From Actinomycetota bacterium (GTDB lineage: Bacteria > Actinomycetota > Acidimicrobiia > Acidimicrobiales > WLNW01), in contig WLNW01000019.1 in the NCBI GenBank assembly GCA_009699605.1, positions 1 to 32,844 on the forward strand: DNA of 32,844 nt, given 5' to 3'. Under the pieces are notes generated by a model. The model searched no databases. It worked only from the letters and a program-made list of their open reading frames with translations, and was not told the DNA's origin. Made by a program: the position numbers and the translations under genes. Shown here in pieces: positions 8,631 to 17,162 of the stretch (the first letter of the stretch is position 1; the number at the start of each line of letters is the position of its first letter).

Positions 8631-8714
8631 GGCATCCCCCGGACGTCGTCCTGGCTACTCGGCGCGAGCGCCGGCAACTCTCGAAGAGCGTAGGTCGACC
8701 ACGACGCCGACTGC

Positions 8715-9488
8715 TCAGAACGGCTTCTTGGTGAAGCCGCCGTCGACCAGCAACGTCTGGCCGGTGATGAAGCCGGCCTCCTCGGAGCACAGGAACAGGC
8801 ATGCGTTGGCCAGGTCGGCCATGCGTCCCTGGCGACGGATCATCTGTCCGTTGATCAACATGGGCCCGATCGCGGCGCGCGACGGGTCGTTCAACCAGGC
8901 CATGGCGGATTCGGAGTCGACGAGGCCCGGAGCGATGCCGTTCACCCGTATGCCATCGGACGCAAACTCCTCGGCGAGACCCACGGTGAGCGAGTTAAGT
9001 GCGAGCTTCGAGACGGCATATGCACTGCCGTTGCCATAGGCGGCCATCGACGACATGTTGATGATGGCGCCGCCGCCGCGAGCAGCGATTGCCGGCCGGC
9101 AGGCGACCGCACACGTCAATGCGCCGAGCACGTTGACGTCGAGCACGTTGCGCCACGCAGGGAGTGCCTCGGTTGTGAACGCCAGTTGCGCATGCTCGAG
9201 GTGGATGCCTGCGTTGTTGATGAGGATGTCGATGCCGCCGAGCGTGGCGACGGTTGCGGCGACCATGTCGGCGACCTCGCCCGCATCGGTGACGTTCATC
9301 TCGATCGCAAGTGCGCGATGACCATCGGCGGCCAGTTCCTTGACAACGCGATCGGCCGCGCCAAGGTTGACGTCGGCGATCACGATATCGGCGCCCTCGG
9401 CGGCGAAACGGTGGGCGTACGTGCGGCCGATGCCGGCACCACCGCCGGTGACCGCGACGACCTTGCCTGCGAAGCGCGGCGTGCTCAA
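8715..9488 (-). CDS. SDR family oxidoreductase
   Basis: This 257-aa classical short-chain dehydrogenase has the coenzyme motif TGGGAGIG at 14-21, NNAG near 91, the catalytic Ser in INMSSMAAYG and the YxxxK pair in YAVSK. The C-terminal FITGQTLLVDGG block is typical. Asp after the second beta strand (ADV) suggests NAD rather than NADP. The start follows the stop of the 101-aa protein by 13 nt. A role in beta-oxidation or sterol/alcohol metabolism is likely but unspecified. Confidence 0.92.
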   Translation of the reverse strand: MSTPRFAGKVVAVTGGGAGIGRTYAHRFAAEGADIVIADVNLGAADRVVKELAADGHRALAIEMNVTDAGEVADMVAATVATLGGIDILINNAGIHLEHAQLAFTTEALPAWRNVLDVNVLGALTCAVACRPAIAARGGGAIINMSSMAAYGNGSAYAVSKLALNSLTVGLAEEFASDGIRVNGIAPGLVDSESAMAWLNDPSRAAIGPMLINGQMIRRQGRMADLANACLFLCSEEAGFITGQTLLVDGGFTKKPF

Positions 9489-9501
9489 CGCACCGACCGG
9501 A

Positions 9502-9807
9502 TCACGACGCGCTCAGTTCGACCCACACGTTGCGATCCCAGTCTCGCCACGCCTGCATGATCGATGTGCTCCACTCGCTCTGCGCCTGCGTCATGTACTC
9601 GGGGTTGGTTACGAGGTCGCCGTTCTCGACCTCGTAGATGGCGAGGTATCGGTGCGGAACCGTGAAGTGTTTGAAGCGCCGGGCCGAGTAGAAGCCTTTG
9701 GTGGCCTGCTTTTCGGGGACGTGCTCGTCGTCGTACCAACGGTTGAATTCGTCCTCGCGCTCGGGGTCGATGTCGACCTGCACGATCAGCATTGCGGTTG
9801 CAGCCAT
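9502..9807 (-). CDS. Dimeric alpha-beta-barrel protein, 101 aa
   Basis: This small protein begins with a beta strand (AMLIVQVDID), then EFNRWYDDEHVPE, a pattern seen in ferredoxin-like dimeric alpha-beta-barrel families such as EthD-like and DUF4286-like proteins. The later aromatic strand HRYLAIYEVE and the C-terminal helix complete the fold. Proteins of this kind are often accessory to monooxygenases or bind small hydrophobic molecules. It is 13 nt upstream of the SDR gene and probably cotranscribed. There is no Shine-Dalgarno sequence. TACGAT lies 7 nt upstream of the ATG, suggesting a leaderless message. Confidence 0.82.
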   Translation of the reverse strand: MAATAMLIVQVDIDPEREDEFNRWYDDEHVPEKQATKGFYSARRFKHFTVPHRYLAIYEVENGDLVTNPEYMTQAQSEWSTSIMQAWRDWDRNVWVELSAS

Positions 9808-9814
9808 GACGCGG

Positions 9815-9820
9815 ATCGTA
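9815..9820 (-). promoter_or_regulatory. Possible -10 hexamer for a leaderless mRNA
   Basis: TACGAT on the minus strand ends 7 nt before the ATG at 9807. It would start the transcript of the 101-aa protein, the SDR and perhaps the following genes. Confidence 0.35.
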
Positions 9821-9902
9821 GCCTCGCGAACGGAGCGGTACGGTCGGGACCTGCTACCGACGGTTTTGGGAAGTGCGCATGGCCGAGAAGGAGAACAACG
9901 GC

Positions 9903-10307
9903 ATGGAGATCAGCGGCACGTGGGAAGAAGTGCTCGGGCTGGTGTGGGACGAGGTCACCCCCGATCGCGTAATCGCGCACCTCGACATCGCGAAACGCCA
10001 TCATCAGCCGTACGGCATCGTGCACGGCGGTGCATGGGCATCGATCGTGGAATCGGTGGCGAGTCACGGCGCAGCCCATGCCGTCATGGGCAAAGAAGGG
10101 ATCGCGGGCGTCGTCGGTACGTCGAACCTGACCGACTTCTTGCGCAGTCACCGCGAGGGACGCGTCGAAGCGGTCGGACGTCCGATATTCGTTGGGCGCA
10201 CCCAACAGTTGTGGACCGTCGAGATCTCACGGGCGAGCGACGGCAAGCTCGTCAGCCGCGGCCAGGTGCGCTTCCAGAACCTTCAGGTGCTGCCGGCCGA
10301 CCGCTGA
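9903..10307 (+). CDS. PaaI-family hotdog thioesterase
   Basis: This 134-aa single-domain hotdog protein carries the core QPYGIVHGGAWASIVESVAS, where HGG and the downstream Glu are the catalytic-type residues of PaaI/4HBT-II thioesterases. Length is normal. I chose ATG 9903 because AAGGAG lies 9 nt upstream; an in-frame ATG at 9879 and a GTG at 9873 would add 8-10 residues. The likely role is hydrolysis of an aryl- or acyl-CoA. It is divergent from the dimeric-barrel protein and convergent with the HAD phosphatase gene. Confidence 0.88.
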   Translation: MEISGTWEEVLGLVWDEVTPDRVIAHLDIAKRHHQPYGIVHGGAWASIVESVASHGAAHAVMGKEGIAGVVGTSNLTDFLRSHREGRVEAVGRPIFVGRTQQLWTVEISRASDGKLVSRGQVRFQNLQVLPADR

Positions 10308-10338
10308 GTCAGCTACGCGGCAGACCAGGAGCGGGTGC

Positions 10339-11001
10339 TCAGTCGGGCGGCGGCGTGATGTTGCGGCTCAGTCGGTCAGATCCCGCGTCGAACCCGGGGA
10401 ACTGCTGCTGCACACTGTCGCGCTTGCGGGCCACCAGCTCGTAGATGAGCTCTTCGGCCTCGGCCCAATTGTGCGCCCGTGGACCTGCCAGATGACGGTT
10501 GTACGGCTGGTCGAAGACGATGACGTCGTTGCCGTACTCGCGCAGTGCGATCACGTTGTGCGGTCCGTCGTCGATGTACGCGTCGGCTTCGACCTCGGGC
10601 TTGGCGCCGAGGAAGCACAGGTCGCGATAAGGGATGCGTGCGAAGTCGAGCCACTCGACGGTGTCGGTGATGGCCGCTGCGTGACTCCAGTGCACGTACA
10701 GACGGTGCGTGATGATACGGATCCAGATGCCCGCGTCCGACAACCGCCACAAGGCCTCGGCTGCGCCGTCGATCACCGGGAGGTCGCGAAGGATGCGTCG
10801 CTCGAGCACCGCGATGCGATGGATGCGTTCGTAGTCGCCCTCGACGAAGCCCCACTCGTGGAAGTCCCACGAACGCTCGAGCGGAAGGCTTTCGATGGGC
10901 ACGCCGAGATAGTCGGCCGCGACCTCGCGGAACGAGCTGGTGTAATCGCCGCAGACGCCATCGAGGTCGACGCCGAAGATGAATTGCTCGGTATCTGCCA
11001 C
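10339..11001 (-). CDS. HAD-family 5'(3')-deoxyribonucleotidase-like phosphatase
   Basis: This 220-aa protein opens with GVDLDGVCGDY, in which Asp12 and Asp14 form the HAD nucleophile/acid pair. It continues with RIITHR (motif II Thr) and YIDDGPHNV (motif IV acids). The layout matches NT5C-type cytosolic 5'-nucleotidases, which dephosphorylate deoxyribonucleoside monophosphates. The C-terminal 40 residues are polar and probably disordered. It starts 12 nt after the upstream SDR stop and so is likely cotranscribed, although the two functions are not obviously linked. Substrate specificity is inference. Confidence 0.82.
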   Translation of the reverse strand: MADTEQFIFGVDLDGVCGDYTSSFREVAADYLGVPIESLPLERSWDFHEWGFVEGDYERIHRIAVLERRILRDLPVIDGAAEALWRLSDAGIWIRIITHRLYVHWSHAAAITDTVEWLDFARIPYRDLCFLGAKPEVEADAYIDDGPHNVIALREYGNDVIVFDQPYNRHLAGPRAHNWAEAEELIYELVARKRDSVQQQFPGFDAGSDRLSRNITPPPD

Positions 11002-11013
11002 GTAGTCGTCGAC

Positions 11014-11769
11014 TCAGCCCGCAGTGATGCCGTTGTCGACGGAGTGGATCGAACCGTGCACGCTGCGCGCCTCGTCGGACGCGAGGTACGCGAACATCGA
11101 GGCGATGTCTTCGGCCTCGGCCATGCTGCGAAAGCCCGTGTATCGGGCCATGAGCTCGAAATCGACATCGGCCGGAATGTGGAAGTTCTGCGCGAGTGAC
11201 GTGTTCACGCCGCCGGGTGCGATCGCGTTCACGCGCAACTTGGTCTTGATGTACTCCATGGCGAGCGCGCGCGTGAGCTGGATGACCGCGCCCTTCGTGA
11301 CGCAGTAAGGCACGGTGTATGCCTGGCCCATGAAACCGGCGTTCGAGGCGATGTTCACGATGTTGCCAGTGGTCTCGAGCAGGTGGGGGATAGCGGCTTG
11401 CGCCATCCAGAAGCACCCCGACACGTTGACGCCGATCATGCGGTCCCAGTGCTCCTGGGTTACGTCGACGACGTTGTCGGCCCGCGCGATGCCGGCGATG
11501 TTGCCGAGCACGTCGAGGCGTCCGAACGCGGCGACACAGTCGGCCACTGCTGCCTGGCATTCGGCGCGCTGCGAGACATCGACGATCTTGGTGGTGACTG
11601 CGGGGCCGCCGGAGGCCGTGGCCAGCGCCGCAGTTTCGTCGAGGCCGGGACCGTTCACGTCGACTGCGAAGACCTGCGCGCCCTCGGACACGAGGCGCAC
11701 GGTGGTAGCGCGTCCGATTCCTGATGCCGCTCCGGTGAGCAGCACTACCTTGCCATCGAACCGTGCCAT
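11014..11769 (-). CDS. SDR family oxidoreductase
   Basis: This 251-aa classical SDR has TGAASGIG at 13-20, a NIAG variant of the usual NNAG, catalytic Ser in NIASNAG and YCVTK. The C-terminus (HGSIHSVDNG) is slightly divergent from the usual TGxxxxVDGG. Asp in the ADV-like position (FAVDVNG) again favours NAD. The replacement of the first Asn of NNAG by Ile-containing NIAG is tolerated in some members. GAGG upstream of the ATG is a plausible ribosome-binding site. Substrate unknown. Confidence 0.9.
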   Translation of the reverse strand: MARFDGKVVLLTGAASGIGRATTVRLVSEGAQVFAVDVNGPGLDETAALATASGGPAVTTKIVDVSQRAECQAAVADCVAAFGRLDVLGNIAGIARADNVVDVTQEHWDRMIGVNVSGCFWMAQAAIPHLLETTGNIVNIASNAGFMGQAYTVPYCVTKGAVIQLTRALAMEYIKTKLRVNAIAPGGVNTSLAQNFHIPADVDFELMARYTGFRSMAEAEDIASMFAYLASDEARSVHGSIHSVDNGITAG

Positions 11770-11830
11770 GACTGCCTCGCTCTCGTACCCGGCACACGCG
11801 TGTCGGACGAGCGCGGACGTTAGCCGCCGG

Positions 11831-11836
11831 TACGCT
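11831..11836 (+). promoter_or_regulatory. Possible -10 hexamer for a leaderless mRNA
   Basis: TACGCT ends 6 nt before the ATG at 11843, and no Shine-Dalgarno sequence is present. The same hexamer is found 7 nt before the GTG at 16721. Confidence 0.4.
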
Positions 11837-11842
11837 CGGGCG

Positions 11843-12319
11843 ATGGCTGATCAGGAACGTGTCGACCCGCTTGTGGTCGATTGCGCAGTGCGGAACCTTA
11901 CGGCGCAGTACTGCGATGCAGTCGCCCGCAACGACGGCGACCTGTTCGTCTCGCTCTGGACCTCCGGCGCCGACTGGGTCGCCGCGGGCCACGTCACGTC
12001 GGGGCGCGATCGCATCGCCCGGGTGTTCGCCAAGCTGCGGGGCGGCTATGTGCTGTGCACCCAGGAACTGATGTCGGGCTATGTCGTCCCGTTCCATTCC
12101 GTCGACGGTCCCGCGGCCCACGCCCGATGGCAGATTCGTGAGCTGCAGTGGAAGACCGACGCGCCTGTCAGCTGCGTACTCGGCATTTACAGCGACCACC
12201 TGGTGGTGGAGGACGGCTCGTGGCGGTTCGCCCGGCGCCAGTTCGACATCCTCTACCGCGGTCCGGTCGACCTCACCGGCCACGTCACGCCGATACCCAC
12301 GATCACGCTGACCGCGTAA
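11843..12319 (+). CDS. SnoaL/NTF2-like fold protein
   Basis: This 158-aa protein has the cone-shaped NTF2/SnoaL-like layout: an N-terminal helix pair with DCAVRNLTAQYCDAVARNDGDLFVSLW, then a curved sheet ending in DGSWRFARRQFDIL. The W-R-F and YxDxxV-type C-terminal strand are typical of the nuclear transport factor 2-like superfamily, which includes steroid isomerases, limonene-epoxide-hydrolase-like proteins and ring-dioxygenase beta subunits. It has no signal peptide. It lies 44 nt upstream of an SDR on the same strand. A catalytic role cannot be fixed; hydration or isomerisation of a polycyclic or terpenoid substrate is one option. Confidence 0.82.
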   Translation: MADQERVDPLVVDCAVRNLTAQYCDAVARNDGDLFVSLWTSGADWVAAGHVTSGRDRIARVFAKLRGGYVLCTQELMSGYVVPFHSVDGPAAHARWQIRELQWKTDAPVSCVLGIYSDHLVVEDGSWRFARRQFDILYRGPVDLTGHVTPIPTITLTA

Positions 12320-12363
12320 GCTCCGGTCGACTCGCCGGATGGCGAGGAACGAGGGGGATGGTC

Positions 12364-13161
12364 ATGGGTCGGTTCGATGGCAAGGTCGCGATCGTCACGG
12401 GAGCCGCACGTGGCCAAGGCGAGGCCGAGGCGCGCCTGTTGGCGAGCGAAGGCGCCAAGGTCGTTCTGGGCGACGTCCTCGACGACCTGGGCGAGGCAGT
12501 GGCGAAGGACATCGGCGATGCCGCGACCTACGTGCACCTCGACATCTCGAACGAGGAGCAATGGCGGAACGCCATTGCCGTCGCGCAGTCGATGGGGCAG
12601 TACCGCGTGCTCATCAACAACGCCGCGATCATCCGCCCGGCGGCCATCGAGGACACCTCCACCGCGGACTACCTCTCGGTGATCATGGTCAACCAGGTGG
12701 GTACGTTCATCGGCATGCGCGAATCGATCGCGCCCATGCGGGCCAATGGCGGCGGCGCAATCGTGAACATCTCATCGGTCGACGGCATGAAGGGCTGTAA
12801 CGGCCTGGTGTCGTACAACTCTTCGAAGTGGGCGGTGCGCGGCATGACCAAGACCGCGGCGCTCGAGCTCGGCCAGCACAACATCCGGGTCAACAGCATC
12901 CACCCCGGCGGCGTGAACACGCCTATGGGCAACCCCATGGGCGACGACAGCATGGTCAACATGGCCTTCACGCACCAGGCACTCCCGCGCATCGGCGCGC
13001 CCAGTGAGATCGCCGCGGCCGCGCTGTTCCTTGCGAGCGACGACGCGTCGTACATCACCGGGGCGGAGCTTGCGGTCGACGGCGGTTGGATGGCGGGCCG
13101 CATCGTGCCGGAGCTTCCGGGCAGCGGCTTGTCCATCGCAGGCGTCGGCTACAACGCATGA
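12364..13161 (+). CDS. SDR family oxidoreductase
   Basis: This 265-aa classical SDR has TGAARGQG near 12-19, NNAA, catalytic Ser in NISSVDG and the YNSSK pair. IHPGGVNTPMG and ITGAELAVDGG are typical of 3-alpha/20-beta-hydroxysteroid dehydrogenase-like and glucose-1-dehydrogenase-like members. The RGQGEAEA helix is common in actinobacterial SDRs acting on sterols or terpenoids. I used ATG 12364; an ATG two codons upstream at 12358 is equally possible, as both follow a G-rich GAGGGGG stretch. The SnoaL-like gene upstream is probably in the same transcript. Confidence 0.92.
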   Translation: MGRFDGKVAIVTGAARGQGEAEARLLASEGAKVVLGDVLDDLGEAVAKDIGDAATYVHLDISNEEQWRNAIAVAQSMGQYRVLINNAAIIRPAAIEDTSTADYLSVIMVNQVGTFIGMRESIAPMRANGGGAIVNISSVDGMKGCNGLVSYNSSKWAVRGMTKTAALELGQHNIRVNSIHPGGVNTPMGNPMGDDSMVNMAFTHQALPRIGAPSEIAAAALFLASDDASYITGAELAVDGGWMAGRIVPELPGSGLSIAGVGYNA

Positions 13162-13186
13162 TCCAGCGCGTGATACAACGCGTGGT

Positions 13187-13819
13187 GTGACGACATTCCC
13201 CCATGAAGAAGCGGTCGAGCTCGTCGGCGCGTTGCGTGAGCTCATTGCGACGGTGCGCGTCGTAGACGCGCCGATCGAGGTCCTCTCCGCGGCCCGCCTG
13301 CTGATCGACGACGCACGCGCCGTACTCGATCCACATCGTTACGTCGGTCAGGTCGCGCAGGGCGCGCTCGAGGGGGAAGGAATTGGGCTGCGGACGCCGT
13401 TCGTCGGTACGCCGAACGAGTTCTTTCCGTACTCACCGATCGTCGGTCCGCTGAACCCGGTGGCCCCACCGGTGCGCATGTGGGCCGACGACGCGCTCCG
13501 GGTGCACGGTGCGGTCACCCTCGGAGCGCCCTACAACGGGCCGCCGGGGCTCGTGCACGGCGGCGTGCTGGCACTCATCTTCGACGAGTTGCTCGGCGCG
13601 TGTGCGGTCGTGAACCAGTGCCCAGGGTTCACTGGCACGCTCACAGTGAAGTACCTGCGGGGCACGCCGATTCGTACGCCCTTGACCATGGAGGCATGGA
13701 TCGACCGCGTCGACGGTCGCAAGACATTTGTGTCGGGGGAGCTCCGAAACGGCGCCATCGTCACTGCCACTGCGACCGGCATCTTCATCTCGGTGGATCA
13801 CCAGATCGTGAAGCAGTAG
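13187..13819 (+). CDS. Two-part PaaI-type hotdog thioesterase (HGG intact)
   Basis: This 210-aa protein has a helical N-terminal part (1-90) and a hotdog domain (about 95-205). The catalytic motif is intact: H124-G125-G126, with Asp133 on the helix that follows (IFDELLGA). It is a clear paralogue of the 1903-2607 product, sharing the segment WIDRVDGRKTF and the same domain order. The start is GTG 13187 with no clear ribosome-binding site; it is placed by protein length and by the 25-nt gap after the SDR stop. It probably hydrolyses an acyl-CoA in the same pathway as the SDR and SnoaL-like proteins upstream. Confidence 0.85.
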   Translation: MTTFPHEEAVELVGALRELIATVRVVDAPIEVLSAARLLIDDARAVLDPHRYVGQVAQGALEGEGIGLRTPFVGTPNEFFPYSPIVGPLNPVAPPVRMWADDALRVHGAVTLGAPYNGPPGLVHGGVLALIFDELLGACAVVNQCPGFTGTLTVKYLRGTPIRTPLTMEAWIDRVDGRKTFVSGELRNGAIVTATATGIFISVDHQIVKQ

Positions 13820-13920
13820 CGCCCAGGATCGAACAGACGTTCATTCTTTTGCACGACATCAGGGGTTCGCGCTATCGAGCGCATCGGATGACGAACCCGC
13901 AGATCAGGCAGACTCGCCGC

Positions 13921-14898
13921 ATGCACTACGACCTTCGACTTCGGCCGGCTCAGTCGTCCACCCCGGCGGCTGACGCGTTCGTCATTCATCGCGCCGAGGT
14001 GCGCGACGGACTGTCGCTCGCCTACGTCCGCGAGGGCATCGGCGGCTACCCCCTGCTGCTCGTGCACGGCTATCCCGAGACGAAGCGCATCTGGTGGCGC
14101 AACATCGAGCCGCTCGTCGCGGCGGGCTACGAGGTCATCGTGCCCGACCTGCGCGGCTTCGGCGACAGCGACCTGTCCATCAAGGATGAATACGACATCG
14201 TTGCGTACAGCCGCGATCTGTATGCGCTCGTGCACGACGTGTGCGGTCACGCGCACGTCGGCGTGGTCGGTGGCGACGTCGGGGGAGCGGTGCTCGTCGA
14301 CTTCGTCAACCGGTACCCGGGCTACGCGGACAAGCTCGTGTTCTTCAACACTGTTCCGCCGATGCTCATCGAGGAGTACGTTGCGGCGGGCATTGATCTT
14401 GCGAACATCCGAGCGATCAACAACGGGCCCACGAGCGACTACCGCTACCTGCAAGGCGCCACACCCGACGCGCTCGCCGCGGAGCTCGATACGGAGGCCA
14501 AGCGCCGCCGCTACATCGGTGGCATGTACGGACATCGATTGTGGGGTTCACCGGGTGGCTTCACGGACACCGATGTCGACTTCATGACCGAGCCGTTCGC
14601 CGATGAAGCGCACCTGCGCGCGTCGTGGGCGGTGTACCAGCTCGCACATGGTCGTCCGATGAGCGAGCCGCCGCTGATGGGCCGCGCCGTGGAGCTGCCC
14701 ACCCTCATCCTCTATGGCCCTGACGATCAGGTGGTCGGCCCCGACTTCGTGCACTGCTGTGAGATCGCGTTCCGCGATCGAACCGGGCCGGTGGTGATCC
14801 CGGGTGCCGGCCACTTCCTGCAATGGGAGCGCGCCGACGTGTTCAACGCGCTGGTCGCCGCCTACTTCGGCGATGTGCGCGAGCGTTGGATCCGCTAG
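13921..14898 (+). CDS. Alpha/beta hydrolase, epoxide-hydrolase-like
   Basis: This 325-aa protein has the alpha/beta hydrolase elements in order: HGYPE oxyanion motif at 49-53, PDLRGFGDSD at 75-84, nucleophile elbow GGDVGG with Asp119, acid in GPDDQ (about 268) and His298 in GAGHFLQWE. An Asp nucleophile instead of Ser indicates the epoxide hydrolase/haloalkane dehalogenase branch. The elbow reads GDVGG rather than the common HDWGG, so the halide-binding Trp is absent, which favours epoxide hydrolase over dehalogenase. An in-frame ATG at 13888 could add 11 residues. The stop is shared with the convergent helicase gene in the palindrome CTAG. Confidence 0.88.
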   Translation: MHYDLRLRPAQSSTPAADAFVIHRAEVRDGLSLAYVREGIGGYPLLLVHGYPETKRIWWRNIEPLVAAGYEVIVPDLRGFGDSDLSIKDEYDIVAYSRDLYALVHDVCGHAHVGVVGGDVGGAVLVDFVNRYPGYADKLVFFNTVPPMLIEEYVAAGIDLANIRAINNGPTSDYRYLQGATPDALAAELDTEAKRRRYIGGMYGHRLWGSPGGFTDTDVDFMTEPFADEAHLRASWAVYQLAHGRPMSEPPLMGRAVELPTLILYGPDDQVVGPDFVHCCEIAFRDRTGPVVIPGAGHFLQWERADVFNALVAAYFGDVRERWIR

Positions 14899-16565
14899 AA
14901 GCGCTCGCGACGCACCGTGGGCTTCTTGCCCTTGATGGTGGTGCCCTTCAAGGACCGGATGACGTGATCGGCAGACTCCTCGGGTACCTCGACGAGCGAG
15001 AACCGCTCGGCGATCTCGATCGCGCCGATCTGGCGGCCGTTGACCCCGGCCTCGTTGGCGATGGCACCGACAAGATCCTGGGGGCGGATGCCGACGCTGC
15101 GGCCGGCGCCGATGTAGATGCGCGTGGTCCCGCCCGCCGGAGCGCGACCCTGGCGCTCCTCGCGGCGACCGGCACGAGGGCGAGGGCCGTCGTCGCGAGA
15201 GGGTCGTGGCGCAGCGTCGGGAATCTCGTTCTGGTCTTCCTCGACCGCACCGTCGGCCTCGTGCGCGAGCTTGATTGCGGCGAGCGCCACCTGCACGAGA
15301 TCGAACTCGTCGGAGAGCGACTCGACGATGGCGCGGTAGCGCTCGAGGTCGCCTCCGATGATGCTCTCGCGCAGCGTGGCGCGCGTGAGCTCCATGCGAC
15401 GAGCGTGGAGATCAGCGACGGTCGGCACCTTCTCGATGGAGATGCGCTGATTGGTGATGCGCTCGATGTTCTGCAGCAGTCGGTGCTCGCGCGGCTCGGC
15501 GAGCGTTATCGCCACGCCTTCGCGCCCGGCGCGACCCACACGGCCGATGCGGTGCACATACGAGTCGGGGGCCGACGGGACGTCGTAGTTCACGACGTGG
15601 GAGAGGTGGTCGATGTCGAGACCGCGGGCCGCGACATCGGTGGCCACGAGCAGCTCGGTCGTGGTGGAGCGCACACGCGTCATGACACGATCGCGTTGTT
15701 CCTGGTTCATGCCACCGTGCAGCGCTTCGGCGCGATAACCGCGGCCGTTGAGCGTCTCGGTGAGCTGATCGACCTCCGTGCGGGTGCGGCAGAACACGAT
15801 GGCGGCCGTGGGGGACTCGACATCGAGGATGCGGCCGAGGGCCGCCGCCTTGTAGGCGCGAGGTACGATATAAGCCCGCTGTTGGACCAGAGGCGATTCG
15901 CCGGCAGCGAGGTGCATCGCCTTGATGTGGATGCGAATCGGGTCGCGCAGGTGCCGCTTGGCCACCGCGCTGACCCGCGACGGCATCGTGGCCGAGAACA
16001 GCACGGTCTGGCGCGTCGACGGTGTTGCTTCGAGGATCAGTTCGATGTCCTCGGCGAACCCCATGTCGAACATCTCGTCGGCCTCGTCGAGCACCACGGC
16101 TTCGACCGTGTCGAGTGCAAGGGTGCCTCGGCGGATGTGGTCGATGGCCCGACCCGGCGTGGCGACCACGATGTCGACGCCGCGCGCGAGCGCCTGAAGC
16201 TGCCGACCGATGGGCTGCCCGCCGTAGATCGGGACGACGCGCGCACCCAGGTCGCGACCGTATTTGTGCACGGCCTCGGAGACCTGCATCGCGAGCTCGC
16301 GGGTGGGCACGAGTACGAGCGCAGTGGGGCCTGTGCCGCGCTCAGCTCGAGTGAGCCGCTGCAGGAGGGGGAGTGCGAACGCCGCCGTCTTGCCCGTGCC
16401 TGTCGCAGCTTGCCCGAGCAGATCGCGACCATTGAGCAATGGTGGGATCGACTCACGCTGGATCGGGGTCGGCTCTTCGTAGCCGAGCTCGCTCAACACA
16501 CGCAGCAGTTCGGGCCGCAGTCCCAACTCGGTGAAGCCCACGGGCCCTTCGGTTTCGGGGGTCAT
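14895..16565 (-). CDS. deaD: DEAD-box RNA helicase with DbpA-type C-terminal domain
   Basis: This 556-aa ATP-dependent RNA helicase has the Q motif (PTPIQ near 37-41), motif I ATGTGKT, Ia PTRELA, II DEAD, III SAT and VI HRIGRVGRAG, where Val replaces the usual Thr. A linker rich in Arg, Gly and Asp follows at about 440-475. The C-terminus (about 480-556) looks like a DbpA/CsdA RNA-binding domain (RIYIGAGRSVGIRPQDLVGAI). The likely role is ribosome assembly or mRNA unwinding, for example in the cold. ATG 16565 is preceded by GGAGGA at good spacing; an upstream in-frame start at 16661 lacks this support. Confidence 0.93.
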   Translation of the reverse strand: MTPETEGPVGFTELGLRPELLRVLSELGYEEPTPIQRESIPPLLNGRDLLGQAATGTGKTAAFALPLLQRLTRAERGTGPTALVLVPTRELAMQVSEAVHKYGRDLGARVVPIYGGQPIGRQLQALARGVDIVVATPGRAIDHIRRGTLALDTVEAVVLDEADEMFDMGFAEDIELILEATPSTRQTVLFSATMPSRVSAVAKRHLRDPIRIHIKAMHLAAGESPLVQQRAYIVPRAYKAAALGRILDVESPTAAIVFCRTRTEVDQLTETLNGRGYRAEALHGGMNQEQRDRVMTRVRSTTTELLVATDVAARGLDIDHLSHVVNYDVPSAPDSYVHRIGRVGRAGREGVAITLAEPREHRLLQNIERITNQRISIEKVPTVADLHARRMELTRATLRESIIGGDLERYRAIVESLSDEFDLVQVALAAIKLAHEADGAVEEDQNEIPDAAPRPSRDDGPRPRAGRREERQGRAPAGGTTRIYIGAGRSVGIRPQDLVGAIANEAGVNGRQIGAIEIAERFSLVEVPEESADHVIRSLKGTTIKGKKPTVRRERF

Positions 16566-16707
16566 CGGTTCAGGTCCTCCGGTTGGCGCACCAACGCATT
16601 CGTGCCACATCGATCGGACATCCTGCTCGTGCGCAAAACATTCCAGACCGGGCTTCATCACGCTAGGTCGCCGCGGACCGAAAAGGGCTGGGCTGCCCGG
16701 CCCTGAG

Positions 16708-16713
16708 TACGCT
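16708..16713 (+). promoter_or_regulatory. Possible -10 hexamer for a leaderless mRNA
   Basis: TACGCT ends 7 nt before the GTG at 16721, with no Shine-Dalgarno sequence. It lies in the divergent region between the helicase and VOC genes. Confidence 0.4.
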
Positions 16714-16720
16714 CGGCCGC

Positions 16721-17113
16721 GTGATACTCGGCTTCTCGCATGCCCAACTCGTCGTTCGTGACGTTGCGGCCAGTGCAGCGTGGTACTGCACGACGCTCGG
16801 CCTCGAGCAGTTCGTCGAGGGGATCATCTCGTCGGGCCCGTATGTCGGACTACGCCATCCCGACGCCAAGTTTGTGATCGGTTTGCAGACCGCCACGAGC
16901 GAGCAGGCCGCCACGTTGGCATCGAGTGCCATCGAACACCTCTCGTTTGCGGTCGCCGATCGATTCATGCTCGAGACCATGCGCGACTCGTTGCTCGCCC
17001 ATGGCGTCGCGGTCGGACCCATCTTCGAGGAGCAGGTCAGCTACAACGCTCGGCTCACTGACCCCGACGGCCTGGTGCTCGAGCTCACTGCGCCCAAGGT
17101 CCGTCGCGCCTAG
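16721..17113 (+). CDS. VOC (glyoxalase-like) family protein
   Basis: This 130-aa VOC protein starts at GTG with a first strand GFSHAQLVVRD and a following helix SAAWYCTTLGL. The second module contains IEHLSFAV (His as possible metal ligand) and DPDGLVLELT with the C-terminal Glu. It differs clearly from the VOC protein at 2673 and is not a recent duplicate. It is divergent from the helicase and convergent with yqgE. The function is unknown; glyoxalase-like, dioxygenase-like or small-molecule binding roles are possible. Confidence 0.83.
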   Translation: MILGFSHAQLVVRDVAASAAWYCTTLGLEQFVEGIISSGPYVGLRHPDAKFVIGLQTATSEQAATLASSAIEHLSFAVADRFMLETMRDSLLAHGVAVGPIFEEQVSYNARLTDPDGLVLELTAPKVRRA

Positions 17114-17162
17114 TTCGTCTCGTCTATTTCGTCGCGGCGGGATCGAGCGCCAGCTTCAAAAT

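Noticed and set aside
10376-12283. A 635-aa minus-strand open frame
   Set aside because: It covers the HAD phosphatase and SDR genes in another frame and has Arg-rich shadow composition.
14823-16706. A 627-aa plus-strand open frame
   Set aside because: It is antisense to the DEAD-box helicase gene, which has complete motifs. The plus-strand protein has no recognisable domain and arises from high GC.
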